Below are positions 10,250 through 22,749 of a stretch of 64,000 nucleotides of DNA, one piece after another (positions within the stretch are counted from its first letter, which is position 1; each line of letters begins with the position of its first letter). The notes below the pieces were generated by a model. The model was given only the letters and a program-made list of their open reading frames with translations. It was not told the DNA's origin and searched no databases. The position numbers and the translations under genes are program-made. Location of the stretch: contig JAVIAB010000159.1 in the NCBI GenBank assembly GCA_032433765.1, forward strand, positions 59,278,043 through 59,342,042. The letters run 5' to 3'. This DNA comes from Megaustenia siamemsis (taxonomy: Eukaryota; Mollusca; Gastropoda; Stylommatophora; Ariophantidae).

Positions 10250-10740
10250 AGGTATTTTTATCCGTAGTCGTAAATTGATTCTGGATAATTCTCGCTCCGC
10301 GTGACGTCACATATGTCTGATAGTGTTTGTCACCATCAATGTCTATTCTGTGCGATATGTTCAATCTTATCCAATGAGTCGATGCCTGCCAACTTTGCCT
10401 GTCTTACAATATTTTTAGTATCACTTAAATCGTCCTCTTTTTCTGTATCCTTATGTTTCCTATAGAAGAGCCTGTTTTGAATTCCTTTTGTTTCTTCCTA
10501 GCGCATGGCCGACATATGTCCTTTTTCTTTCCTTAATTGTAGGTAAATCATTTGTTGTATCGTCATTTCTCTTATTTTACTATTAGTCTTGGATTTATTC
10601 CATTGTACACACCACAGCATTTTACTTACGCACTTGTCTTCAATAGCGGTTATATTTTTCTTCATTCTCTTTTGATATTTTCCAGCCTTCATTTGCATAG
10701 ATAATTGCTAATAATAGGTTTGAGTTTAATATTTTAAGGT
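10250..10740 (-). mobile_element. LINE family K, C-terminal fragment
   Basis: The minus strand encodes KKNITAIEDKCVSKMLWCVQ, then NSKIREMTIQQMIYLQLRKE and, after a stop, a KGIQNRLFYRK stretch. This is the layout of the post-RT C-terminal region seen in the other LINE families here. It is the only copy of this family in the window. Confidence 0.6.
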
Positions 10741-10851
10741 TTTTTTTCCTTGTTAGTATTTTTTATTTCCTTTTTTTTAAATTCGTTGCTACTTTTGCTA
10801 TCCTACCTCTGTTCTCTTTCTTTGGCTTCAACTTTTTGACCTATATATCAA

Positions 10852-12734
<1,883 letters not shown>

Positions 12735-12793
<59 letters not shown>

Positions 12794-12796
12794 CGA

Positions 12797-12826
<30 letters not shown>
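12735..12826. repeat. (GAT)n and (TA)n, tail of LINE C4
   Basis: About 20 GAT units follow the LINE terminus CACTC, then about 12 TA dinucleotides. Confidence 0.95.
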
Positions 12827-12833
<7 letters not shown>

Positions 12834-12834
12834 G

Positions 12835-13032
12835 TGGTCTATCCTTTCCAGTACTTGGCCTTTGAGATATATATATTGTCATCTTGGGTATTCTAGAACC
12901 TTATATTTTTTTTCATTGTTTTATTCTCATCGTCCCGGTTATTTAGTTAAACACCAATCTTCTTAGCGTAGAATAATGATGGGTTACTTTAAATAATAAT
13001 ATGAAACTGTATACGTAATGCAGAACTCCGTA
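12835..13032. repeat. Repeat R1, second copy, left part
   Basis: It matches 7780-7870 (GTACTTGG, TATTCTAG and TTCTCATCG blocks). It ends in AATGCAGAACTCCGTA (13017-13032), the left target-site duplication of LINE G1. Confidence 0.7.
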
Positions 13033-13373
13033 TGTCAGGACAAAATCACTAACATAGAATTATGAAAATGTACCAGTCAAATACCAGTGGATAAAGAAAT
13101 ACAGTAAAGACGATGGCGATGGATAGGACACACACACTGCAGAAGGCAATTGAGAGTATTACACAGCATACCCTTTTTGGAATCCCCAGGGGAAAAGATA
13201 AAGGGGAAGACCAAGAAATTCTTGGAGATGACAGAAGCAGAGATGAAGATGATGGGGAAGTCATGGAATGGTCTTAAAAGAATGGCAAGAAACAGAATAA
13301 CCTGGAAAGTGTTTGTTGAAGACCTATGCTCCACATGGAGCTGAAAGGTAGAAGAGGAAGAAGAAGTATACTC
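13033..13373 (+). mobile_element. LINE family G copy G1, with target-site duplication
   Basis: The translation gives QWRWIGHTHCRRQLRVLHSI, then KMMGKSWNGLKRMARNRITW and KVFVEDLCSTWS, with a (GAA)n-like tail. It is flanked by 16-bp direct repeats at 13017-13032 and 13374-13389 with one mismatch. The empty site is preserved in the other R1 copy at 7528. This is a clean 5'-truncated target-primed insertion. Confidence 0.85.
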
Positions 13374-13790
13374 AATGCAGAAATCCGTAGAGGGAGACAA
13401 TCTGATCAGCAGAAAATGACCATCAACAAACAGAACAGAAGTAACCCCTAACTCCCCTACCAAAACATTGGTCAATGAATTAAATTTGTAAATGGCGCTG
13501 AAGAATACCTTTTTGTCTCAGCGCACAAAGGAATGTACTTTCCACAAGTTTCATTATTTATATAATTTTATCAGCAAAGAATTAATTCTCGTCATTTTGA
13601 AACAAAAGATATTAGTCTTTTTCAGTACTTGGTCATTGAGATGTATATTTCCCCACTTGGGTTTCATGTACTTTATTTTTTTCATTTTTTTTTTATTCGC
13701 ATCGTCCCGATTATTTTGTCAAACACCAATATCTTCTTATCGTCCCTTTTTTTTTGTACTAACAAGGATGGGTTTGGAAATGTAAATAAT
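13374..13790. repeat. Repeat R1, second copy, right part
   Basis: It continues R1 after LINE G1, aligned with 7528-7900. It contains a long T-rich run near 13675-13700. Confidence 0.7.
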
Positions 13791-13824
13791 ATTGTGTTTA
13801 CAATTATATGTTACACACTTTCAG

Positions 13825-13896
13825 GTCGACAAGTAATATCAGGTATTGACATACACATAAAGGGAAATAACCACTAACGTATTTGAGCACAATAAA
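13825..13896 (+). other. Possible alternative terminal exon with poly(A) signal
   Basis: The acceptor-like TATGTTACACACTTTCAG ends at 13824. A phase-1 frame runs 16 codons to TAA at 13875, and AATAAA follows at 13891-13896. It lies in intron 1 of the candidate gene and its phase fits the signal-peptide exon, so it could end a very short secreted product. There is no homology support, and chance is a serious alternative. Confidence 0.25.
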
Positions 13897-13944
13897 GTTG
13901 TTGGAGAAACGGCGATATTGTGGTGTCAATATGGTAAATCTCAT

Positions 13945-14490
13945 CATGTATCATGCTTGCTGGCGTAGGTGATCATGTCTTTTCACAACTTTCGATCACG
14001 ACTGTTATTTATTATTTCTGTTGTTGACCTTCTACCAACCATTCTCTTAAAGCTGACTGGTATCTTTTCTCTTTGCTTCCCTCTATCTCTTCGTCTCTCA
14101 ATTTTCACAGTTGTCACAATATACATCTGTTCCTTTCTCATTACATGGCCATAAAATGATGATTGTTTCTTCCTAATATTGGAAATTAGCTCTCTCTTTG
14201 CTTTGGCCTCTTTCAGAACGATTTTATTACTCTACTTAGTTGTCGATGGTATTCTCAACATTTTTCTGTAAAAACCACATTTCTACAGCATCCAATTATT
14301 TTCTTCCCTGTTGGCCTATTGTCCATGATTCACGTCCATATGTTAAGAATGGTTCTACATAAATTTAAGAACTGTTTTTCTTGTTTATATTTTTAAAAAC
14401 GGACAACATAGTATCTTCCTCATTTTATGGAAAGCTACTTTTGCATGAGCCATTCTGCATCTCAACTCTGTTGTACATCTGAGGTTAATG
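13945..14490 (-). mobile_element. LINE family A copy A3
   Basis: The minus strand carries the 3' end and C-terminal coding of family A, including the complement of CATTACATGGCCATAAAATG (the FxGHVMR motif). Frames are broken. It lies head-to-head with copy A4, separated by about 60 bp. Confidence 0.8.
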
Positions 14491-14550
14491 TTTGTAATAT
14501 AAAACACAATTAATATATATATCGATATAACAAGTTGAGAAATATAAACG

Positions 14551-15005
14551 GAAAAGGAATTCTTAAATATTATGTAGAACCAGTTTTAACTTATGAATTT
14601 GAATCATAGACAATAGGACAACGACAAGAACATCACTGGATACTGTAGAAATGTGGTTTTACAGGAGAATATGAGAATACCATGGACAGCTAAGAAGAGT
14701 AATGAAAACGTTCTGAAAGAGGCCAAAGCAAAGAGAGAGCTAATTTCCAATATTAGGAAGAAACAATCATAATTTTGTTGGCCATGTAATGAGAAAGGAA
14801 CAGCTGGAATATATTGTAACAACTGGAAAAATTGAGGGACGAAGAGACAGAGGGAAGCAAAGAGAAAAGTTACCAGACAGCTTAAGAGAATGGCTTGGCT
14901 GAAGGTCAACAACCGAAATGATAAATAACTGTCGAAATCAACAGTTGTGGAGAGACATGATCACCTACGCTATCAAGCACAGCACTTGATTATAACGATG
15001 ATAAC
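14551..15005 (+). mobile_element. LINE family A copy A4
   Basis: It includes VEPVLTYEFES, CRNVVLQENMRIPWTAKKS-like, KAKRELISNIRKKQS and RDRGKQREKLPDS stretches and a GATTATAACGATGA end. It stops only about 35 bp before the acceptor of exon X1. Confidence 0.8.
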
Positions 15006-15039
15006 AAGTCGATATAAATACCACTTGCTTGCCTTTCAG

Positions 15040-15172
15040 GTTCAGAGAAGAACTTTTCCTGTGAAACTCTTGGTCTCTGCGTGGTTGACATAGAACAGTA
15101 TGTACTTGAGCCGGTCTCGTTATATACCAATTTTGAAATTCTCAATTCCACGAATTTGGACGAATTCTGTCA
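15040..15172 (+). CDS. Candidate gene, exon X1 (cysteine-bearing internal exon)
   Basis: This is the best-bounded exon in the window. The acceptor CCACTTGCTTGCCTTTCAG ends at 15039 and the donor CA|GTAAGT starts at 15173. Of the three frames only one is open throughout: phase 1 in (two bases, GT), 43 codons, phase 2 out (CA). The encoded stretch begins SEKNFSCETLGLCVVDIEQY and ends LDEFC. Its three Cys are at residues 7, 13 and 43, and it has an acidic, partly amphipathic middle. Exon X2 at 29523 has the same phases, similar length and the same outer Cys spacing (36 versus 35 apart). The sequence occurs once in the window and resembles none of the repeats. I do not recognise the domain; a disulfide-stabilised secreted domain is inferred from the signal peptide and the Cys. 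Confidence 0.6.
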
Positions 15173-15246
15173 GTAAGTATGTCATGAAACATAGAAACAG
15201 TTGTTGGGTTATCAAACACAAAACAGGCAATATTCAGTAAGTACCC

Positions 15247-15400
15247 AGCCTTAAATTGGTACCAGATTTTTTTATGGGAAAGTAAATCAGCACGGGTGTT
15301 ATACCGACCACATTGCCCCAAAATTCATGTGCTAAAGGTCTGTAAAATATAGGGTCACTAACATCATATTCTCTATACGCCACTTGGCCTGATGGGGGTA
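15247..15400 (+). mobile_element. SINE family 1, 3' part
   Basis: It runs from CCAGCCTTAAATTGG through GGAAAGTAAATCAGCACGGG, CCGACCACATTG and GGTCTGTAAAAT to the hairpin TACGCCACTTGGCCTGATGG. The tRNA head is missing. Confidence 0.85.
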
Positions 15401-15607
15401 CTTAAACAATAATCTCAAGTTTATTCGTGAATAGTCTCTCACTGAACAACATTTTAACATTCAGCCAACAACTTGGCTCTCAGCTGTTCACATTTACTAA
15501 TAATTGTCAGATCTGAAGCTTACACACTGTGTCCATATTACTTTCGTTCACTCATTGTCTATACAGGAAGCAGTCTTCTCAGTCTGACTAATTCGGCGCC
15601 TAACGCT

Positions 15608-15612
<5 letters not shown>

Positions 15613-15661
<49 letters not shown>

Positions 15662-15715
15662 GGTCAGGACTCAATCAGAGTAGGATTCCAGACCCTCACA
15701 TGAAGTCAGCTGTCA
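15613..15715 (-). mobile_element. LINE family I copy I3, 3' terminus with (GA)n tail
   Basis: The minus strand ends GCTGACTTCATG, TCTGGAATCCTACTCTGATT and GAGTCCTGACCGCAGAGAG, then about 23 GA dinucleotides (written CT on the plus strand). It is the third independent example of this terminus-microsatellite junction. Confidence 0.85.
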
Positions 15716-15990
15716 GGTTAAGTGTGTTGATCGCCCCCACATACAGAACATCACAATTAGAGTCCGCCAGATCCACTCTGATTGAACACCCGTTAAAACG
15801 TTGCACTGTGTTCAGCGCCAGTCGCCCAGTGCATCCGATTTCAGCCAGCATTTTCTTCGGGTTTGCTTTCCTTTGCCTTTGATTGTCCCCAATCTTCCTG
15901 CAAGGCAGCAGATTGTCTTTTCTGCAGGGAGATTCTGCCCTTAGATGGTCTGCCCTCCCAGGCTTACGAGCACCATCTGCCCGAGTCACT
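15716..15990 (-). mobile_element. LINE-associated fragment, family J copy 1
   Basis: The minus strand encodes KANPKKMLAEIGCTGRLALN and TVQRFNGCSIRVDL, running into the family I terminus. The MLAEIGCTG block recurs at 36190-36470 (-). The role of this segment in the parent element is not known. Confidence 0.55.
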
Positions 15991-17030
15991 AGAGGTGACT
16001 AACACAGACATGCACACACAAAGATAGGAGATGTGACCAACACAGACATACACACACGAAAATATGAGATGTGACTAACACAAACATGCACACAGCGATA
16101 TGAGACATGACTAACACTGACACACATCAAGATATGAGATATGACTAACACAGACATACACGCAAAGATATGACACATGACTAACATAGACATGCACACA
16201 AAGATATGAGATATGACTAACATATACATGCACACACAAGGATATGAGATGTGACAAACACAGACATGCACACACAAAAATATGAGATATGACTAACATA
16301 AACATGCAAACAAAGATATGAGATATCACTAACCCAGACATACACACACAGATATGACACATGACTAACACAGATATACACTAAGATATGAGATATTACT
16401 AAACACAGACACACATAAAGATATGAAACATGATTAACACGGACACACCAAGATATGAGATATGACTAACATGACACACACTAAGATATGGACCATGGCT
16501 AGCACACACACTCACACACAAGCTATGATATGAGCCATGGATAGCACTGACACACACTAAGATATGAGCCATGGCTAACATAGAAACACATTAAGATATG
16601 AGGCATGGCTTTACGGAAATACACTAAGATATGAACCATGGCCAGCACAGACACACACTAAGATATGAACCTTGGCCAGCACAGACACACACCAAGATGT
16701 GAGCCATGGCTAGCACGGATATACACCAAGATATGAGCCATGGCTAGCACGGATATACACCAAGATATGAACCTTGTCCAGCACAGACACACACCAAGAT
16801 ATAAGCCATGGCTAGCACGGATATACACCAAGATATGAACCATGGCCAGCACAGACACACACCAAGATGTGAGCCATGGCTAGCACGGATATACACTAAG
16901 ATATGAACCATGGCCAGCACAGACACACACCAAGATATGAGCCATGGCTAGCACGGATATACACTAAGATATGAACCATGGCCAGCACAGACACATACCA
17001 AGATATGAACCATGGCTAGCACGGACAAAC
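15991..17030. repeat. Minisatellite of about 35-40 bp in two divergent halves
   Basis: The left half (to about 16480) has units built on ACACA.ACATGCACACACAA and GATATGAGATATGACTAAC. The right half has units built on CACACACCAAGATATGAGCC and ATGGCTAGCACGGATATACA. All units share an A.GATATGA core. It lies in intron 2 of the candidate gene. Confidence 0.92.
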
Positions 17031-17039
17031 GCTAATTCA

Positions 17040-17758
17040 CATAATTATCTTTGGTTTAAGATAGAGCCATCGATCAAACATTGAATAATTCCTAACTCAC
17101 ATATGCACCTAGTCGACTTGTAGTTTTACAAACTCACTAGGACACTTAACACTAATTAGTTGAGGTTTTATGATTTTCTCCCGAAAACATTTGCGCTAAG
17201 GTCTATCTGCTTGAGCAATAACTATTTACACAGCTTAACCAAACACTGAGCAAAATATGCGAGCTCTGGCTCGCCCAACTGTCAGCCTGTAACAGCTAAA
17301 AAAACAACTCCCTGGTAAACCTAACATGGCTACCACTTTACGGTACCGGCTCACAAGCCGTCCGCCTTAAGTAAGTCTCGTCTCTAGACTTTCCATCTCT
17401 AACTTGTAGCTTTTACTAATACCTTTCCCTTCCAGCCAATCACACATCTTTTTACATTCTTCCTTCTTTTCTGATTGCCTCTCACCTCTTCACGGGAAAA
17501 CTCAATGTTTTTATTGAGTTCACTCTCACCATTTTGCCCATGACTTCTACTATCGCTCACCTGGTGTCCTACAATCTGTACTCACTGCAGGTGTTTGTGC
17601 ATTGGCTGCGGTAAAGAGATGGATCTAGCCGGCATTGCTAACTTTCTAAGAGAAACGGGCAACGTAAACTCCTCAGCGGAGGATGTTGAATCAAGAACCT
17701 GAACCAGATAATGAGACGAACTACATGTCATGAGAGGCGTTACCTGAAATGATAATGT
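17040..17758. other. Unassigned stretch, probably old retroelement sequence
   Basis: I recognise nothing with confidence. Codons near 17600-17680 on the plus strand read CGKEMDLAGIANFLRETG, which resembles the last residues of some LINE C-termini. The rest shows no convincing frame. Confidence 0.3.
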
Positions 17759-17759
17759 T

Positions 17760-18005
17760 TGTTATTGAGTTATTGAGTTATTGAGTTATTAGCGGGTCAT
17801 CATCATTGCACTCCGAACATGTCCATAGGTGTTCAGGTCACCTACTCAGCAAGTCCGCAGTGTCCAGCGACTGACGACTCCAGTTATGTGTTGGTTGTTA
17901 AGTCTTCTTACATGTCCACTACGTTTCTCATTTCTAGCTGTGCCCATCTTAACTCCCATCTCTTTCATCCGAAGGAGTGACGTGGACTTGTGGTTGTCGG
18001 AGTCC
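17760..18005 (-). mobile_element. LINE family D copy D2, C-terminus and tail
   Basis: The minus strand encodes RMKEMGVKMGTARNEKRSGH- and HCGLAE-like pieces of family D. The 3' end is followed by four ATTGAGTT repeats (17763-17790), i.e. the (AACTCAAT)n tail. Confidence 0.75.
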
Positions 18006-18039
18006 TGTGTTGTTGTTCCAGCTTAATCTGTGTGTCATA

Positions 18040-18150
18040 GCTTGGCAAATAGTCAACGAAAGAACTAATACAATGCACGATAGATAGAAGATTTGTGGAA
18101 GGACATGATCGCCTACACCAATCGGTATGACACACGATGGTAATGATGAA
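18040..18150 (+). mobile_element. LINE family B, 3' end fragment
   Basis: It contains GATAGAAGATTTGTGGAAGG, ACATGATCGCCTACACCAAT and a GATGGTAATGATGA end. Confidence 0.65.
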
Positions 18151-18185
18151 CAAAGTACTCCAACCTTCTTCTTCCCGTGATGTAA

Positions 18186-18442
18186 AAAAAAAATAGTAAA
18201 CAGCCCCCGTCACGCCAAGTGGCGTATAGGGAATATGGTGTTAGTGACCATCAATTTTACAGACCTTCGGCACATGATTTTTTGGGTAATGGGGCCGGTA
18301 TTACGCCCGCTCCGCTTTACTTTCCCAGAAAAATCCGGTACCCATTTAAAGCTGGGTGAACCAGCAAGCCGTCGGTTGGGATCGAACCCTACCCCTGGTC
18401 CTTTGTAGTCCAGTTCACTAACCACTGAGCTATCGCGGCTCC
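18186..18442 (-). mobile_element. SINE family 1, near full-length
   Basis: The minus strand reads GCCGCGATAGCTCAGTGG (A box) and GGTTCGATCCC (B box), then the body and the terminal hairpin TACGCCACTTGGCGTGACGG, ending in a T-rich tail (A-run on the plus strand at 18185-18195). Confidence 0.92.
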
Positions 18443-18499
18443 CTTGCTCATTTTAACCTCCCTAATCCAAAACTAATCTAAGTCAATAGAAGTGAAAAA

Positions 18500-18908
18500 G
18501 AGCGTTCATCTGTGCTATATAGAACCAATTCTAACCTATAGAAGCGAATCATGGACAGTAGACAAACAAATGAAAATACGATTAGAAACCAATGTTGAAA
18601 GTTTCCTGGCCAGCTAAAAAGACCAATGAGGAAATTCTTAAAGAGGCCAACACAATAAGGGAGCTCCTAAAAACATCACAAAGAAACAATCAACATTTTT
18701 TGGGCACATCATGAGAAAAGGAAAGTTGGAATACTTGGTTACAACAGGCAAAATAAAGGAAGAGAGATCGCGGACGAAAAAAAAATACTAGATAGCTTGG
18801 TGTTATGGAATGGAAAACAGTCAACAACAGAACTCATACGATGCACTGTAGGTAGAAGATTGTGGAAGGACATGATCGCCTACACCAACCAGTATGGCAC
18901 ATCGTGAT
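18500..18908 (+). mobile_element. LINE family B copy B2
   Basis: It carries YRSESWTVDKQMKIRLETN-like, VSWPAKKTNEEILKEANT and FFGHIMRKGKLEYLVTTG blocks with a frame break near 18680, and the family 3' end. It stops 57 bp before the exon Y1 acceptor. Confidence 0.82.
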
Positions 18909-18965
18909 GACAATTATACCAAAACATGAATTAATCTTAATATAACTAAACCTCTGTTTCAACAG

Positions 18966-19093
18966 GCTGTCTAAAGCTGCTACTAATTGTATACGCAAGC
19001 ACAGACATAAGTGCGAAATAGCGTTTGTAGTAGACAACGTGAAATATTATAGAAGACAAGCAAGTCATATTTGCACAGAAAAAGGCAGAAAAG
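18966..19093 (+). CDS. Candidate gene, exon Y1 (cysteine-bearing internal exon)
   Basis: The acceptor AACCTCTGTTTCAACAG ends at 18965 and the donor AAAAG|GTATTA starts at 19094. Only the phase-2 frame is open: one base (G) completes the codon begun by exon X1 (CA+G, Gln), then 42 codons, leaving phase 1. The peptide starts LSKAATNCIRKHRHKC and ends HICTEKGRK, basic, with Cys at residues 8, 16 and 35. Exon Y2 at 38961 begins in the same phase with Leu and has a Cys-Ile pair at exactly residues 8-9, so the two are probably homologous. The donor is weaker than that of X1. The same frame also runs on past the donor into a 1.1-kb minisatellite without a stop (see findings). The function is unknown. 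Confidence 0.58.
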
Positions 19094-19101
19094 GTATTAT
19101 G

Positions 19102-20205
19102 TTGTTATCGTCGTTTCTCTCTTGTATTGTTATCGTTTCTCTCTTGTATTGTTATCGTTTCTCTCTTGTATTGTTATCGTTTCTCTCTTGTATTGTTATC
19201 GTTTCTCTCTTGTATTGTTATCGTTTCTCTCTTGTATTGTTATCGTTTCTCTCTTGTATTGTTATCGTTTCTCTCTTGTATTGTTATCGTTTCTCTCTTG
19301 TATTGTTATCGTTTCTCTCTTGTATTGTTATCGTTTCTCTCTTGTATTGTTATCGTTTCTCTCTTGTATTGGTATCGTTTCTCTCTTGTATTGGTATCGT
19401 TTCTCTCTTGTATTGTTATCGTTTCTCTCTTGTATTGTTATCGTTTCTCTCTTGTATTGTTATCGTTTCTCTCTTGTATTGTTATCGTTTCTCTCTTGTA
19501 TTGTTATCGTTTCTCTCTTGTATTGTTATCGTTTCTCTCTTGTATTGTTATCGTTTCTCTCTTGTATTGTTACCGTTTATTTCTTGTTTTGTTATCGTTT
19601 ATCTCTTGTATTGTTATCGTTTCTCTTCTGTATTGTTATCGTTTATCTCTTGTATTGTTATCGTTTCTCTTCTGTATTGGTATCGTTTTCTCTTGTATTG
19701 TTATCGTTTCTCTTCTGTATTGTTATCGTTTATCTCTTGTATTGTTATCGTTTTCTCTTACATTGTTATCGTTTCTCTTCTGTATTGTTATCGTTTATTT
19801 CTTGTACTGTTATGTTATCTCTTACATTGTTATCGTTTCTCTTCTGTATTTGGTATCGTTTATCTCTTGTATTGTTATCGTTTATCTCTTGTATTGTTAT
19901 CGTTTTCTCTTGTATTGTTATCGTTTATCTCTTGTATTGTTACCGTTTATCTCTTGTATTGTTATCGTTTTCTCTTGTATCGTTATCGTTTCTTTTCTGT
20001 ATTGTTATCGTTTATTTCTTGTATTGTTATTGTTATCTCTTACATTGTTATCGTTTCTCTTCTGTATTGTTATCGTTCATCTCTAGTATTGTTATCGTTA
20101 TCTCTTGTATTGTTATCGTTTCCTTCTGTATTTTTATCGTTTTTTTTCTCTATTGTTATCGTTTATCTCTTGTATTGTTATTGTTATCACTTATATTGTT
20201 TTTTT
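19102..20205. repeat. 22-bp pyrimidine-rich minisatellite beside the Y1 donor
   Basis: The unit is TTGTTATCGTTTCTCTC plus TTGTA (22 bp). It is nearly perfect from 19125 to about 19565, then degenerate with TTCTCTTCTGTATTG and TTTATCTC variants. All three plus-strand frames are open over most of it because the unit has no stop in any frame. It starts less than 10 bp after the exon Y1 donor. Confidence 0.95.
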
Positions 20206-20429
20206 TCATTTATGTCAATTCCTATAATAAGTTTTAACTCAACTTTTGTCTGCATTATGCCTTATAGTGAGTCCGCACCAAGTTTCTCATTTTTCTAGCA
20301 ACTATAAGCTGTTGTTCCAAATGTTTTTGTTTCTTGAATGGTTGTGAATGTCAAACAAAACGGATCTAAGTCCACTGTAACACTTCCTTGGAAAAGAGGA
20401 AGCGAAAATTTAAGCAATGAGTCAATAGA

Positions 20430-21415
20430 GGAGGACACGAATATTGTATCGGATATTCCTCTAGGGGGAGTCAATATAGTAGGACACGAATGTTGTATCG
20501 GATATTCCTCTAGGGGGAGTCAATATAGTAGGACACGAATATTGTATCGGATATTCCTCTAGGGGGAGTCAATATAGTAGGACACGAATGTTGTATCGGA
20601 TATTCCTCTAGGGGAGTCAATATAGTAGGACACGAATGTTGTATCAGACACTCCTCCAGGGGAAGTCAATATAGGATGACACGAATGTTGTATTGGACAT
20701 TCCTCTAGGGGAAGTCAATATAGGATGACACAAATGTTGTATTGGACATTCCTCTAGGGGAAGTCAATATAGGATGACACGAATGTTGTATCAGACACTC
20801 CTCCAGGGGAAGTCAATATAGGATGACACGAATGTTGTATCAGACACTCCTCCAGGGGAAGTCAATATAGGATGACACGAATGTTGTATCAGACACTCCT
20901 CCAGGGGAAGTCAATATAGGATGACACGAATGTTGTATCAGACACTCCTCCAGGGGAAGTCAATATAGGATGACACGAATGTTGTATCAGACACTCCTCC
21001 AGGGGAAGTCAATATAGGATGACACGAATGTTGTATCAGACACTCCTCCAGGGGAAGTCAATATAGGATGACACGAATGTTGTATCAGACACTCCTCCAG
21101 GGGAAGTCAATATAGGATGACACGAATGTTGTATCAGACACTCCTCCAGGGGAAGTCAATATAGGATGACACGAATGTTGTATCAGACACTCCTCCAGGG
21201 GAAGTCAATATAGGATGACACGAATGTTGTATTGGACATTCCTCTAGGGGAAGTCAATATAGGATGACACGAATGTTGTATCAGACACTCCTCCAGGGGA
21301 AGTCAATATAGGATGACACGAATGTTGTATTGGACATTCCTCTAGGGAAGTCAATATAGCAGGCAACGAATGTTGTATCGGACATTCCTGTATGGAGGAA
21401 TCAATACAGGAGGAC
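20430..21415. repeat. 49-bp minisatellite
   Basis: Units contain GATGACACGAATGTTGTATC, AGACACTCCTCCAGGGGAAG and TCAATATAG. A 5' sub-type has CGGATATTCCTCTAGGGGG and AGTAGGACACG. An intermediate sub-type (TTGGACATTCCTCTAGGGG) is interspersed. There are about 20 units. Confidence 0.95.
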
Positions 21416-21469
21416 ATTCCTCTATGGAGAGTCAGTGTAGGAGGACAAGGAAAGTGTAATCAGACAATT

Positions 21470-21890
21470 ACGTAAAGTGAGTCAAGAGAGAAAGCTTTAT
21501 CTAACAATCATGTAAAGTGAATCAAGAGAGAAAGCTTTATCTAACAATCATGTAAAGTGAATCAAGAGAGAAAGCTTTATCTAACAATCCTGTAAGTGAA
21601 TCAAGAGAGAAAGCTTTATCTAACAATCATGTAAAGTGAATCAAGAGAGAAAGCTTTATCTAACAATCCTGTAAAGTGAATCAAGAGAGAAAGCTTTATC
21701 TAACAATCATGTAAAGTGAATCAAGAGAGAAAGCTTTATCTAACAATCCTGTAAAGTGAATCAAGAGAGAAAGCTTTATCTAACAATCATGTAAAGAGAG
21801 TCAACAGAGAAAGCTTTATCTAACAATCATGTAAAGAGAGTCAACAGAGAAAGCTTTATCTAACAATCCTGTAAAGAGAGTCAATAGATG
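21470..21890. repeat. 40-bp minisatellite
   Basis: About ten units of AAGTGAATCAAGAGAGAAAG plus CTTTATCTAACAATCATGTA, with ATCATG/ATCCTG alternating in the middle units. Confidence 0.95.
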
Positions 21891-21959
21891 AGGGCACGAA
21901 ATCTTTATAAGACAATCCTGTAAGACAACAACATTTAAACACAAAAGTGGATATGAACT

Positions 21960-22345
21960 ACTCTAAAACAGATAAACAAGGAAAATAGAAAACATGCCTT
22001 CCAATTTAAGATGAGATCATCATAACAAACAGCTGTGACAACATCAGAAAACAAGCAACACATAAGATGAGATCATCGTAACAAACAGCTGTGACAACAT
22101 CAGAAAACAAGCAACACATAAGATGAGATCATCGTAACAAACAGCTGTGACAACATCAGAAAACAAGCAACACATCAGATGAGATCATCGTAACAAACAG
22201 CTGTGACAACATCAGAAAACAAGCAACACATAAGATGAGATCATCGTAACAAACAGCTGTGACAACATCAGAAAACAAGCAACACATAAGATGAGATCAT
22301 CGTAACAAACAGCTGTGACAACATGAGAAAACAAGCAACACTTAA
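21960..22345. repeat. 56-bp minisatellite
   Basis: About six and a half units containing AGATGAGATCATCGTAACAA, ACAGCTGTGACAACATCAGA and AAACAAGCAACACATA. It is the third array in a row in under 2 kb. Confidence 0.95.
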
Positions 22346-22749
22346 GACGAAGAGAGCATAATCGAACTTGCGTAAACTCCGAACGGGTTCTCCGATTCGT
22401 GCCAAAGTCATTACGACATGACGGACAGTAACGGAATATACGAGCTTAAGTCAACATGTGACTTTCTGTTATATTGTGTATTTATGTGAGTTATATTGCC
22501 TTTGAAAATGTACAGCTGTTTCCAGATTCGAAATTAAAAAATAAAACTGTTTACACAAAATTCCCTTTGCGAATATAAATATATTTTTGTTTATGTTGAT
22601 ATCACTGCGTCACTTCTAACAATATTATTTAGTTGATATGTTGACTACTAAGTCAATATGTTTGTAAGTATTAAACCCAGCCTCTTTTACTACACATCAG
22701 TAAACTAAACATTATTATGTAATATTGTAAATCCGGAATAGTAAATCTT
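22346..22749 (+). other. Unassigned AT-rich stretch
   Basis: No repeat or gene is recognised. GCCTTTGAAAATGTACAG (ending near 22511) resembles an acceptor and is followed by eight phase-1 codons, a stop and an overlapping AATAAA. It could be an alternative last exon after Y1 but is too short to judge. Confidence 0.25.

Noticed and set aside
16000..16926. Several 60-90-codon minus-strand frames with Cys and His
   Set aside because: They are translations of the 35-40-bp minisatellite; the Cys/His pattern follows the repeat unit.
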